Source: DATKNA01 sp963755755
Lineage (GTDB): Bacteria; Actinomycetota; Actinomycetes; Actinomycetales; Kineosporiaceae
Direction of reading: 5' to 3'
DNA length: 64,000 nt
NCBI GenBank assembly: GCA_963755755.1
Contig: CAVWLJ010000005.1
Span: 62,001-126,000, forward strand
Shown here: positions 40,457 through 48,883 of the stretch, piece by piece
Numbering within the stretch: the stretch's first letter is position 1
Layout: each line of letters begins with the position of its first letter
Translations under genes and position numbers: made by a program
The notes under the pieces: model-generated
Database searches by the model: none
Seen by the model: the letters and a program-made list of their open reading frames with translations, nothing else
Told to the model about the DNA's origin: nothing

Positions 40457-41512
40457 ATGGCCGCGCCGGGCATCAAGGACGTCGCCATCCGGGCAGGTGT
40501 CTCCGTGGGCACGGTGAGCAATGTCCTCAACCGCCCGCAGCTGGTGAGCGACGGCACGCGGCAGCGCGTGCTCGATGCCATCGCGGCGCTCGGGTTCGTC
40601 CGCAACGAGTCCGCCCGGCACCTGCGCAACGGGCTCAGCCGGACCCTCGCCTACGTCCTCCTCGACCCGCGGAACCCGTTCTTCACCGACGTCGCCCGCG
40701 GAGCGGAGGAAGCGGCGCGCGCCGCCGGTCTCGCGCTCTTCCTCTGCAACAGCGAGGAGGACGCGGCCCGCGAGGCCGAGTACCTCGACGTCCTGCTCGA
40801 GCAACGCGTCCGCGGCGTCCTCATCACCCCGGTCGAGCACAGCGCCGACAAGCTCCGGACGATGACCGAGCTCGGGGTTCCGGTGGTGCTCCTCGACCGG
40901 CTCGCGAACGATCCCAGCACCTGGTGCAGCGTCTCGGTGGACGACGTCGAGGGTGGTGACCTCGCCGTCACGCACCTGCTGGAGCTCGGCCACACCCGGA
41001 TCGCCTACGTCGGTGGCCCGCACTCCATCGTCCAGGTCGAGGACCGCCACCGCGGCGCGGTCCGCGCCTACGGACGCGCGGGTCTCCCGGAGGACCAGCT
41101 CGCCGTCCTCGAGACCGCGGCGCTCACCGTCGCCGAGGGCCGCCGGGCCGGAGAGCGACTCCTCGGCCTGCCGTCGCGGCGCCGCCCGACGGCGGCGTTC
41201 TGCGCGAACGACCTGCTCGCCATCGGGTTCCTCCAGGAGATGATGCAGCAGGGGGTCAGCGTGCCCGGGGAGATCGCGATCGTGGGATACGACGACATCG
41301 AGTTCGCCTCCGCCGCCGCGGTGCCTCTGACGTCCGTGAGCCAGCCGCGGTACGAGCTCGGCCGGCGCGCCTGCGAGCTGCTGCTCGCCGAGGCCGACGC
41401 CTACACCAGCGGGCCAGGCGCGCCGGAGCACGTGCACGAGCAGGTCCAGTTCACCCCCGAGCTCGTCGTCCGGGCCTCGTCGGGACGCCGCGCCGCCCGC
41501 CGCGGCGCCTGA
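40457..41512 (+). CDS. LacI family transcriptional regulator (rhamnose locus)
   Basis: 351 aa from the ATG at 40457, which has GGAG 6 nt upstream. A GTG at 40397 overlaps the rhamnosidase stop and would add 20 residues. The N-terminal helix-turn-helix reads GIKDVAIRAGVSVGTVSNVL, then the hinge helix SARHLRNGLSRTLAYV. The periplasmic-binding-like domain follows (LDPRNPFFTDVARGAEEAA, CANDLLAIGFLQEMMQQGV, IVGYDDIEFASAAAVPLTSV). It sits between the second rhamnosidase and lutABC. The operators at 37417 and 37599 are the likely targets, with rhamnose or a phosphorylated intermediate as inducer. Confidence 0.93.
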   Translation: MAAPGIKDVAIRAGVSVGTVSNVLNRPQLVSDGTRQRVLDAIAALGFVRNESARHLRNGLSRTLAYVLLDPRNPFFTDVARGAEEAARAAGLALFLCNSEEDAAREAEYLDVLLEQRVRGVLITPVEHSADKLRTMTELGVPVVLLDRLANDPSTWCSVSVDDVEGGDLAVTHLLELGHTRIAYVGGPHSIVQVEDRHRGAVRAYGRAGLPEDQLAVLETAALTVAEGRRAGERLLGLPSRRRPTAAFCANDLLAIGFLQEMMQQGVSVPGEIAIVGYDDIEFASAAAVPLTSVSQPRYELGRRACELLLAEADAYTSGPGAPEHVHEQVQFTPELVVRASSGRRAARRGA

Positions 41513-41525
41513 CGCGGCGCCTGAC
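41502..41525 (+). repeat. 12-bp tandem duplication over the lacI stop
   Basis: GCGGCGCCTGAC is repeated twice in direct succession (41502-41513 and 41514-41525). The first copy carries the lacI stop codon, so the second repeats it just downstream. Confidence 0.8.
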
Positions 41526-41539
41526 GTAAGGAGCGGCCG

Positions 41540-42298
41540 ATGCGCATCGCGCTCTTCGCCACCTGCCTCGCCGACGCGCTGTTCCCGCGCTCCGCCCAGG
41601 CCACGGTCGTGCTGCTCGAGCGGCTGGGCCACGAGGTGACGTTCCCGCAGGGGCAGACCTGCTGCGGTCAGATGCACGTCAACACGGGGTACCGCCGGGA
41701 GGCGGTGCCCCTGGTGCGCCACCACGTCGAGGTGTTCGAGAGGGCGCTCGCGGACGGTGCGGACGCCGTGGTGGCGCCGTCCGGGTCGTGCGTGGGATCG
41801 GTGCGCCACCAGCACGCCACGGTGGCCCGGGACGCCGGTGATCCCGAGCTCGCGGCGCGGGCCGAAGCGGTCGCCGCACGGACCTACGAGCTCTCCGAGC
41901 TGCTCGTCGACGTGCTCGGCGTCGAGGACGTCGACGCCGCCTACCCGCATCGCGTGACCTACCACCCGACCTGCCATTCGCTGCGGATGCTGCACGTCGG
42001 CGACAAGCCGCTGCGGCTGCTGCGGAACGTGCGCGGGATCGACCTCGTCGAACTGCCGGCGGCGGACCAGTGCTGCGGCTTCGGCGGCACCTTCGCGGTG
42101 AAGAACGCGGACACCTCGATGGCGATGCTCGCGGACAAGCTCGGCGCCGTGGCCGGCACCGGCGCCGAGATCGTCACGGCGGGCGACTCGTCCTGCCTCA
42201 TGCACATCGGCGGGGGTCTCTCCCGGTTGCGCGCCGGGGCACGGACCGTGCATCTGGCCGAGATCCTCGCGGGCGAGGGCTGGGAGGCGGCGCTGTGA
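41540..42298 (+). CDS. lutA: L-lactate utilization protein LutA
   Basis: 252 aa, (Fe-S)-binding subunit with two CCG domains: QGQTCCGQMHVNTGY, then TYHPTCHSLRML, and AADQCCGFGGTFAVKN, each with the conserved Cys pattern. Together with LutB and LutC it oxidises L-lactate to pyruvate. Here it probably handles the lactate made from L-lactaldehyde by the bifunctional aldolase/dehydrogenase. ATG with AAGGAG (TAAGGAGCGGCC). The stop overlaps the lutB GTG. Confidence 0.95.
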   Translation: MRIALFATCLADALFPRSAQATVVLLERLGHEVTFPQGQTCCGQMHVNTGYRREAVPLVRHHVEVFERALADGADAVVAPSGSCVGSVRHQHATVARDAGDPELAARAEAVAARTYELSELLVDVLGVEDVDAAYPHRVTYHPTCHSLRMLHVGDKPLRLLRNVRGIDLVELPAADQCCGFGGTFAVKNADTSMAMLADKLGAVAGTGAEIVTAGDSSCLMHIGGGLSRLRAGARTVHLAEILAGEGWEAAL

Positions 42299-43777
42299 GC
42301 CGGACGTTCCTCGGACTGCCCGCCGCCCTCCCGCACGCGAGCGACCGCGGCACCCTGCGCGACCGGCCGTTCCCCGACGCAGCCCGCGACGCGCTCGCGA
42401 ATACGCAGCTGCGTCGCAATCTCGGCCACGCCACGTCCACCATCCGCCGCAAGCGCGCCGCGGTCGTCGGCGAGGTCCCGGACTGGGAGCAGCTCCGGGA
42501 CGCCGGTGCGGCGATCAAGGACGACGTGCTCGCCCGGCTGCCCGAACTCCTCGAGCAGTTCGAGGCGGCGTTCACCGCCCGGGGCGGCCACGTGCACTGG
42601 GCCCGGGACGCCGACGAGGCCAACCGGATCGTCACCGATCTCGTCCGGGCCACGGGCGCCGACCAGGTGGTGAAGGTCAAGTCGATGGCGACGCAGGAGA
42701 TCGGCCTCAACGACGCCCTCGCGGACGCCGGCATCGCCGCGGTCGAGACCGACCTGGCGGAGCTCATCGTGCAGCTCGCGGACGACAAGCCGTCGCACAT
42801 CCTCGTGCCCGCCATCCACCGGAACCGCTCGGAGATCCGGCAGATCTTCCTCGACCACATGCCGGGCGTCGACCCCGCTCTGACCGACGAGCCCCGGGTG
42901 CTCGCCATGGCCGCCCGCGCGTACCTGCGGCGGACCTTCCTGGCCGCCCGCGTCGCGATCAGCGGGGCGAACTTCGGCGTCGCCGAGACCGGCACGCTCG
43001 CCGTGGTCGAGTCCGAGGGCAACGGGCGGATGTGCCTGACGCTGCCGGAGACGCTGATCACGGTGATGGGCATCGAGAAGCTCCTGCCGACCTGGCGCGA
43101 CCTCGAGGTGTTCCTGCAGCTCCTGCCCCGCTCGTCGACCGGGGAGCGGATGAACCCCTACACGTCGCTCTGGACCGGCGTCACGCCCGGGCGACGGCCC
43201 GCAGGACGTGCACGTCGTCCTGCTCGACAACGGGCGGACCGCGGTGCTCGCCGACCGGATGGGGCGTGCGGCGCTGCGGTGCATCCGGTGCTCGGCGTGC
43301 CTCAACGTCTGCCCCGTCTACGAGCGGACCGGCGGGCATGCCTACGGCTCGGTCTACCCCGGCCCGATCGGGGCGGTCCTGACCCCGCAGCTGACCGGCA
43401 TGCACGGGCAGGGTGATCCGGTCGACACCCTGCCGTACGCGTCGTCGTTGTGCGGGGCCTGTTACGAGGTCTGTCCCGTGAAGATCGACATTCCGGCGAT
43501 GCTCGTCCACCTGCGCGGGGAGCACGTGGACCGGGAGCGCGAGCGCCGCAGACTGCCCTCCGCCGAGCGTGCCGCCATGTCCGCGGTCGCCTGGGGGATG
43601 CGCTCGCCCGGCCGATTCGCGGCGGGCGAGCGAGCGATGGGCGCCGGTCGCCTGCTGGCCCGCGGCGGCCGGATCCGGACCCTGCCGCCGCCGCTGCGGG
43701 CGTGGAGCACCGCCCGTGACGCGCCCGCCCCGCCACGGCAGTCGTTCCGCCAGTGGTGGGCGGGGCGTTCGTCATGA
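42295..43777 (+). CDS. lutB: L-lactate utilization iron-sulfur protein LutB (frameshifted)
   Basis: About 490 aa. The N-terminal LUD domain (VKVKSMATQEIGLNDALADA, SGANFGVAETGTLAVVESEG) is followed by two ferredoxin-like [4Fe-4S] motifs: CIRCSACLNVCPVY and CGACYEVCPVKI. An extra G in a G-run near 43190 shifts the frame between TGVTPG and DVHVVLLDNGRTAV. The GTG start and the TGA stop overlap the neighbouring lut genes by 4 bp. Confidence 0.94.
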
Positions 43778-44403
43778 CCGCCCGCGAGGAGATCCTCCGC
43801 CGGATCCGGACGGCGTCGGCGGGTGCGCCCTCGGCGTCCGGGCCGACGTCCCGGACGTACCGCACCGAGGGGTTCCACCCGCCGGGGGCGGCGCCGCTGC
43901 TCGAGCTGCTCACGGACCGGCTGGTCGACTACCGGGCCCTCGTCGTCCCCACCCGTGCCGATGCGCTCGCGGCCGCGGTCGCCGGCGTCCTGGCCGAGCG
44001 TGGCCTGCGCCGGGTCGTCGCCCCGGACGGCATCCCGGCGGCGTGGCTCGACGGCGCGCGACGTCCTGCGGGACGGGACGCAGGCCCTGTCGGTCGCGGA
44101 CCTGGACGCCGCGGATGCCGTCGTCACCGGCTGCGCCGTCGCCGTGGCCGAGACCGGCACGATCGTCCTCGACGCGGGCCCCGAGCAGGGCCGCCGCGCG
44201 CTGACGCTGGTGCCGGACGTGCACGTCGTCGTGGTCCGGGCCGACCAGGTCGTCGGGAGCGTGCCGGAGGCGCTCGCCCGGCTGCGGCCCGATCGGCCGC
44301 TGACCATGATCAGTGGCCCTCTGCGACGAGCGACATCGAGCTCAACCGGGTCGAGGGCGTGCACGGGCCACGGACGCTGATCGTCGTCCTGGTGGCCGAC
44401 TGA
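43774..44403 (+). CDS. lutC: L-lactate utilization protein LutC (two frameshifts)
   Basis: About 210 aa, LUD-domain protein. It begins MTAREEILRRIRTA, with GCAVAVAETGTIVLDAGPEQ as the family core and the C-terminal ATSDIELNRVEGVHGPRTL block (SDIE motif). Frame changes are near 44065 and 44325. It is the third subunit of the lactate oxidase system, and the ATG overlaps the lutB stop. Confidence 0.92.
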   Translation: MTAREEILRRIRTASAGAPSASGPTSRTYRTEGFHPPGAAPLLELLTDRLVDYRALVVPTRADALAAAVAGVLAERGLRRVVAPDGIPAAWLDGARRPAGRDAGPVGRGPGRRGCRRHRLRRRRGRDRHDRPRRGPRAGPPRADAGAGRARRRGPGRPGRRERAGGARPAAARSAADHDQWPSATSDIELNRVEGVHGPRTLIVVLVAD

Positions 44404-44515
44404 CCCGGGGCCGGGTCGGGCCGCCCGCTGACGACCTGGGCCCGCGACCCGCGCCTCCTCCCGCCGGCCGCGCCGATCTCGGCCAGACTCGGCTCACCTC
44501 GACGGAAGGGACTCC

Positions 44516-45262
44516 ATGGGCGACTTCGACGGACTGGTCGCGGCCGTCACCGGCGGCGCCTCGGGCATCGGGCTCGCGACCGCGCGGCTGCTGCGTTCGC
44601 GCGGCGCCCGGGTCGCCGTCCTCGATCTCGGTGAGCCGCCGGCGGACGCCGGGCTGCTCGGCCTCCGGTGCGACGTGTCGCAGGACGACCAGGTGCGCGC
44701 CGCGGTCGCCCGCGTCACGGGCGAGCTCGGCGGGCTGGACGTGCTGGTCGCCAACGCCGCGGTCAGCTCCGTCGGCACCGTCGAGGACAACGACGACGAC
44801 GAGTGGACGCGCGTGCTCGACGTCAACGTGACCGGCGTCGTCCGGGTCGTGCGGGCCGCGCTGCCGTACCTGCGCAGGTCACACGCCGGCGCCGTGGTGA
44901 CGACCTGCTCCGTCGCGTCGTACGCCGGATTGCCGCAGCGAGCGCTGTACTCCGCGAGCAAGGGCGCCGTCTACGCGCTGACGCTGGCCATGGCCGCCGA
45001 CCTGGTCCGCGAGGGCGTGCGGGTGAACGCGGTCGCGCCGGGCACGGCGGATACCCCGTGGGTCGGGCGGCTCCTCGCCCGGGCCGCGGATCCGGCCGGC
45101 GAGCGGGCGGCGCTGGAGGCACGGCAGCCGATGGGGCGCCTGGTCACGCCCGACGAGGTCGCCCACGCCATCGCCTATCTCGCCTCGCCGCTGTCGGGCT
45201 CCACGACCGGGACCGTCCTGCCGGTGGACGGCGGGATGTACGGCCTGCGCCCGGCCCGCTGA
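44516..45262 (+). CDS. SDR family oxidoreductase
   Basis: 248 aa. Classical short-chain dehydrogenase: AAVTGGASGIGLATARLLRS (cofactor Gly motif), VLVANAAVSSVGTV (NAG variant), the catalytic Ser in TTCSVASYAG and YSASKGAVYALTLAMA (YxxxK). The C-terminal NAVAPGTADTPWVGRLL is typical of sugar- or polyol-active members, such as 2-keto-3-deoxy-L-fuconate dehydrogenase. It lies 112 bp after lutC on the same strand and may belong to the sugar locus; the substrate is not certain. Confidence 0.87.
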   Translation: MGDFDGLVAAVTGGASGIGLATARLLRSRGARVAVLDLGEPPADAGLLGLRCDVSQDDQVRAAVARVTGELGGLDVLVANAAVSSVGTVEDNDDDEWTRVLDVNVTGVVRVVRAALPYLRRSHAGAVVTTCSVASYAGLPQRALYSASKGAVYALTLAMAADLVREGVRVNAVAPGTADTPWVGRLLARAADPAGERAALEARQPMGRLVTPDEVAHAIAYLASPLSGSTTGTVLPVDGGMYGLRPAR

Positions 45263-45319
45263 CGCCGGCGGGACGCCGCGGAGTAGAAGCCCGACACGCA
45301 CGTCAGGTATCCTGGACCC

Positions 45320-45440
45320 AGAGGGGAGTACTCCCGCGCACCATCCGGTCAATCCGGGCGCATCCGCGCCCTCGGACGGTGGCCCTGCCGCTCGGCGGGG
45401 TGGAGGAGACCTCGGCCGGACGCACCGACCGAGGAGGCCT
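45320..45440 (+). ncRNA. yybP-ykoY manganese riboswitch
   Basis: The leader contains the conserved GGGGAGTA box (45323-45330), a central CATCCGGTCAATCCGGGCGC stretch, CCCTGCCGC and the 3' box GGAGGAGACCTCGG. This is the usual actinobacterial form of this Mn2+ aptamer in front of terC. The final helix pairs CCTCGG (45410-45415) with CCGAGG (45429-45434), which overlaps the terC Shine-Dalgarno AGGAGG (45432-45437). Ligand control of translation is therefore likely. A TATCCT -10 lies at 45309-45314. Confidence 0.85.
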
Positions 45441-45447
45441 TTCCTTC

Positions 45448-46488
45448 ATGTCCACCATCGCCGATCCCACCCTGTGGGGGATCACGCTCGGCGTCTTCGC
45501 CCTGCTCGTCGCCGTCGACCTCGTGCTCACCCGGCGTCCGCATGCGGTCGGGATGCGCGAGGCGTCCGCCTGGTCCGCGTTCTACATCGCACTGCCGCTC
45601 GCCTTCGCGGCCTGGGTCTGGGTCGTTCACGGCCGGCAGCCCGGGGTCGAGTTCCTCACCGGGTACGTCGTCGAGAAATCGCTCTCCGCCGACAACCTGT
45701 TCGTCTTCCTGCTGCTGCTCGGGGCCTTCGCGGTGCCCGAGGCGCTCCGGCAGCGCGTTCTCATGTACGGCATCCTCGGCGCGCTGGCGCTCCGGGCGGT
45801 CTTCATCGCCCTCGGCGCCGCGGCGCTCGAGGCGTTCTCCTTCACGTTCCTGGTCTTCGGGCTCGTCCTCGCCGTCACGGCCGTCAAGGTCTTCCGCGAC
45901 GCCCGGCACGGCCATTCGGGTCCGGTCGACGTGGGGCGGCTGCGCAGCGTCCGCCTGCTCCGCCGGTTCGTCCCGGTGAGCGAGGCGTACGACGGACCGC
46001 GCATGGTCACGCGGCTCGACGGACGACGGGCGCTCACGCCGCTGGCGGTCGCGGTCGTCGCGGTGCTCGCGGCGGACGTCGTGTTCGCCGTCGACTCGGT
46101 GCCGGCGGTCTACGGGATCACCTCCGACCCGTATCTCGTGTTCGTCACCAACGCCTTCGCGCTGCTCGGACTGCGCGCGCTGTACTTCCTGCTCGCCGGC
46201 GCGCTGAGCCGGCTCGTCCACCTCGGCTACGGCCTGGCGATCATCCTGGGCGTCATCGGCCTCAAGCTCGTGCTGCACTGGGCGCACGGCATCTGGCCGG
46301 CCGTGCCGGAGATCCCGACCGCGCTGGGTCTCGCCGTGATCGTCGGCGTCCTGGCGGTCGTCACGCTCACGAGCCTGCGCGCGTCGTCCGTCCGGGTGCG
46401 GCACGGTGTCGAAGCCGGCTCAACTCTGGCGCCCGAGGGTGCCGCGCGTGAGGATCAGCACACACAGGGGTCCACGGCACCACGGTGA
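45448..46488 (+). CDS. TerC family membrane protein (probable Mn2+ export)
   Basis: 346 aa with seven to nine membrane segments. TerC signature regions are clear: VVEKSLSADNLFVFLLLLG and AADVVFAVDSVPAVYGITSD (conserved acidic residues in membrane helices), plus FVTNAFALLGLRALYFLLAG. TerC relatives in Bacillus help load or export manganese, which agrees with the Mn riboswitch. The C-terminal 35 residues are hydrophilic. AGGAGG lies about 10 nt before the ATG. Confidence 0.9.
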   Translation: MSTIADPTLWGITLGVFALLVAVDLVLTRRPHAVGMREASAWSAFYIALPLAFAAWVWVVHGRQPGVEFLTGYVVEKSLSADNLFVFLLLLGAFAVPEALRQRVLMYGILGALALRAVFIALGAAALEAFSFTFLVFGLVLAVTAVKVFRDARHGHSGPVDVGRLRSVRLLRRFVPVSEAYDGPRMVTRLDGRRALTPLAVAVVAVLAADVVFAVDSVPAVYGITSDPYLVFVTNAFALLGLRALYFLLAGALSRLVHLGYGLAIILGVIGLKLVLHWAHGIWPAVPEIPTALGLAVIVGVLAVVTLTSLRASSVRVRHGVEAGSTLAPEGAAREDQHTQGSTAPR

Positions 46489-46500
46489 GGAGAACGCCCG

Positions 46501-48075
46501 ATGATCCATCGCAGTCCGCTGCCCGACGTCGAGATCCCGGACCAGGCGCTGCCGACGTACGTGCTGTACCGGGCGCGCGAGCTCGGCGACAAGCCCGCCC
46601 TCATCGACGGTCCCACCGGACGCGTCCTCACGTACGCGGCCCTCGAGCAGGGGGTCCGCGCGCTCGCCGGCGGGCTCGTCGGCCGCGGCTTCGCCAAGGG
46701 CGACGTGCTCGCCCTGATGGCGCCGAACCTGCCCGAGTACGCGATCGTGTTCCACGGCGTGGCCCGCGCCGGCGGGGTGATCACCACGATCAACCCGACG
46801 TACACCGAGCGCGAGGTGCACCACCAGCTCCTCGACTCGGCTGCGACGATCCTCGTCACGATCCCGCTGTTCCTCGAGACCGCGCTCACGGCGGCGGCCG
46901 GCACCGCGGTGACCGGTGTGTACGTCCTCGGCGCGCAGCCGGGTCAGGAGCTGCCGGAGGGTGCCCGCGCGTTCGGCGAGCTCCTCGGGGAACCGCTGGC
47001 GGAGCAGGTCCCGGTGTCCCCCGACGACGTCGTCGCCCTGCCGTACTCCTCGGGCACCACCGGGGTGTCGAAGGGCGTCATGCTGACGCACAGGAATCTC
47101 GTCGCGAACATCGCGCAGGTCCTCGTGCCCGCGCAGATGCGTGCGGACGAGAAGGTCATCGCCGTGCTGCCGTTCTTCCACATCTACGGCATGCAGGTGC
47201 TCATGAACACGGGGTTGCGCGCCGGGGCCACCATCATCACGATGCCGCGCTTCGACCTGGAGCAGTTCTTGCGGCTGCATCAGGACTACGGCATCACCCG
47301 CTCGTTCGTGGCGCCGCCCATCGTTCTCGCCCTCGCGAAGCACCCGCTGGTCGACCAGTTCGACCTCTCCGCGCTGGAACAGGTGTTCTCCGGCGCGGCT
47401 CCGCTCTCCGCCGAACTGGCCGAGGAGGCAGGCAAGCGGTTGAACGCCGAGGTCGTCCAGGGTTACGGGATGACGGAGATGTCACCGGTCTCGCACCTGA
47501 CCCCGCCGGGCTATTACAAGCCGGGCTCGGTCGGCGTCACGTCCCCGAACACCGAGGTGCGCATCGTGGACCCGGCGAGCGGGGAGGACCTGGGCATCGA
47601 CGAGGACGGCGAACTCTGGGTGCGCGGCCCACAGGTGATGAAGGGCTATCACAACAACCCGGACGCGACGGCCATCACACTCGACGAGGACGGGTGGCTG
47701 CACACCGGCGACATCGGGCACATCGACGACGACGGCCACGTCTATGTCGTCGACCGGCTCAAGGAGCTCATCAAGTACAAGGGATTCCAGGTCGCGCCGG
47801 CAGAACTCGAATCCCTGCTCCTCGCCCACCCCGCCGTCGCGGACGCCGCGGTCATCGGGCTGCCGGACGAGGAGGCCGGTGAGATACCGGTCGGCTACGT
47901 CGTGCTCAAGCCCGGGGCCGAGGCGACCGCCGAGGACGTCCGAGCCCACGTGGCCGGACAGGTGGCCACGTACAAGCAGCTGCGACGCGTGGAGCTGACG
48001 GACGCCATCCCGAAGTCCGCGTCGGGCAAGATCCTGCGTCGGGTGCTCAAGGACCAGGCGCTGGGCCGCGACTGA
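46501..48075 (+). CDS. AMP-dependent acyl-CoA synthetase (4-coumarate--CoA ligase-like)
   Basis: 524 aa, intact. ANL superfamily: AMP motif YSSGTTGVSKGVMLTHRN (A3), VVQGYGMTEMSP (A5), WLHTGDIGHIDDDGHVYVVD (A7), RLKELIKYKGFQVAPAE (A8) and the catalytic lysine in PKSASGKILRR (A10). It closely resembles 4CL-type ligases, so the substrate is probably an aromatic or medium-chain acid. It starts 12 bp after terC with GGAGAA upstream and ends in a strong terminator. Confidence 0.92.
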   Translation: MIHRSPLPDVEIPDQALPTYVLYRARELGDKPALIDGPTGRVLTYAALEQGVRALAGGLVGRGFAKGDVLALMAPNLPEYAIVFHGVARAGGVITTINPTYTEREVHHQLLDSAATILVTIPLFLETALTAAAGTAVTGVYVLGAQPGQELPEGARAFGELLGEPLAEQVPVSPDDVVALPYSSGTTGVSKGVMLTHRNLVANIAQVLVPAQMRADEKVIAVLPFFHIYGMQVLMNTGLRAGATIITMPRFDLEQFLRLHQDYGITRSFVAPPIVLALAKHPLVDQFDLSALEQVFSGAAPLSAELAEEAGKRLNAEVVQGYGMTEMSPVSHLTPPGYYKPGSVGVTSPNTEVRIVDPASGEDLGIDEDGELWVRGPQVMKGYHNNPDATAITLDEDGWLHTGDIGHIDDDGHVYVVDRLKELIKYKGFQVAPAELESLLLAHPAVADAAVIGLPDEEAGEIPVGYVVLKPGAEATAEDVRAHVAGQVATYKQLRRVELTDAIPKSASGKILRRVLKDQALGRD

Positions 48076-48087
48076 GCAGACGAGAAA

Positions 48088-48113
48088 GGGCGGCGGGACA
48101 CGTCCCGCCGCCC
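48088..48113. terminator. Bidirectional hairpin terminator
   Basis: An 11-bp perfect stem GGGCGGCGGGA/TCCCGCCGCCC with a four-base loop, flanked by AAA and TTCTC, between the converging acyl-CoA ligase and lsr2 genes. Confidence 0.85.
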
Positions 48114-48134
48114 TTCTCGCTCGTCAGAGAGCTG

Positions 48135-48512
48135 TCAGTGCGCCTTCTCGTAGGCCGTGATGACCTCGGAGGAGACCCGGCCCCGGTCGCTGACCTGGTA
48201 GCCGTTCTCCCGCGCCCACGACCGCACATCGGAAAGGTCGTGCCTGCCGCCGCCACCGCCGCCCGAGGAGGAGCCGCGCGAACGGCTCGAACCACCGCCG
48301 GAGGAGGTCGACCGCGCCCGGCCGCCCCCGGAACGGCCGCCGACCCGGCGGGCGTGCCCGACCCACGGGGCGAGCGCCTCGCGCAGGGCCTCGGCGTTCT
48401 CCTCCGAGACGTCGATTTCGTAGCTGACGCCGTCGAGGGCGAAGCTCACCGTTTCGGCGGCCTCTCCGCCGTCGACGTCGTCGACGAGGATGACCTGCAC
48501 CTTCTGGGCCAT
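48135..48512 (-). CDS. lsr2: Nucleoid-associated protein Lsr2
   Basis: 125 aa. H-NS-like silencer that bridges AT-rich DNA. The N-terminal dimerisation domain MAQKVQVILVDDVDGGEA and SYEIDVSEENAEALREAL are present. A Ser/Gly/Arg-rich linker with SGGGGGG runs is followed by the DNA-binding domain SDVRSWARENGYQVSDRGRV, including the RGR AT-hook-like core. AGGAG lies 5 nt before the ATG. Its own promoter is at 48551-48579. Confidence 0.96.
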   Translation of the reverse strand: MAQKVQVILVDDVDGGEAAETVSFALDGVSYEIDVSEENAEALREALAPWVGHARRVGGRSGGGRARSTSSGGGSSRSRGSSSGGGGGGRHDLSDVRSWARENGYQVSDRGRVSSEVITAYEKAH

Positions 48513-48550
48513 GAATACTCCTGGAAAGAAAACGGGGGTCTGTTAGGCGA

Positions 48551-48579
48551 ATCTTCTCGGTAAGTCCAGGAAATGTCAA
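48551..48579 (-). promoter_or_regulatory. lsr2 promoter
   Basis: On the minus strand a perfect TTGACA (48574-48579), a 17-bp spacer, then GAAGAT (48551-48556). The 5' UTR would be about 30 nt with AGGAG. Confidence 0.6.
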
Positions 48580-48663
48580 AGCCATCGGCGCGTTGGCGCC
48601 TGCGCGTGTCACCCGCCCGGCCCGGAAAGACGGGTTCGGGAACCGGCCGGGGCCGGTGCACGT

Positions 48664-48879
48664 TCAGTCGAGTTCGGGGTTCACATCCGGCCCGGCCCCG
48701 GCCGTCGGCGAATCAGCCCGGCTGGGGGTGGCGGCTGGATTCCTGAGCCGCTCGGCGGCCTCGATTCGGGCCTGCGCCGCGCGTTCCCTGCGGTCCGCCT
48801 GCACCAGCGCCCTGATCCCGACCCAGAAGATGAGCAGGACCCCGACCGAGGGCAGCAGGGCGATCAGGAACGCCGTCAC
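48664..48879 (-). CDS. Small single-pass membrane protein
   Basis: 71 aa from the GTG at 48879. The N-terminus is a hydrophobic helix (VTAFLIALLPSVGVLLIFWV), followed by ADRRERAAQARIEAAERLR, a charged amphipathic stretch, then a disordered tail. Short proteins of this form are common in actinomycetes and have no known function. An in-frame ATG at 48939 has AGGAGA upstream and would add 20 residues but overlap the topoisomerase gene; I prefer the GTG because the membrane helix begins there. Confidence 0.65.
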   Translation of the reverse strand: MTAFLIALLPSVGVLLIFWVGIRALVQADRRERAAQARIEAAERLRNPAATPSRADSPTAGAGPDVNPELD

Positions 48880-48883
48880 CGGC

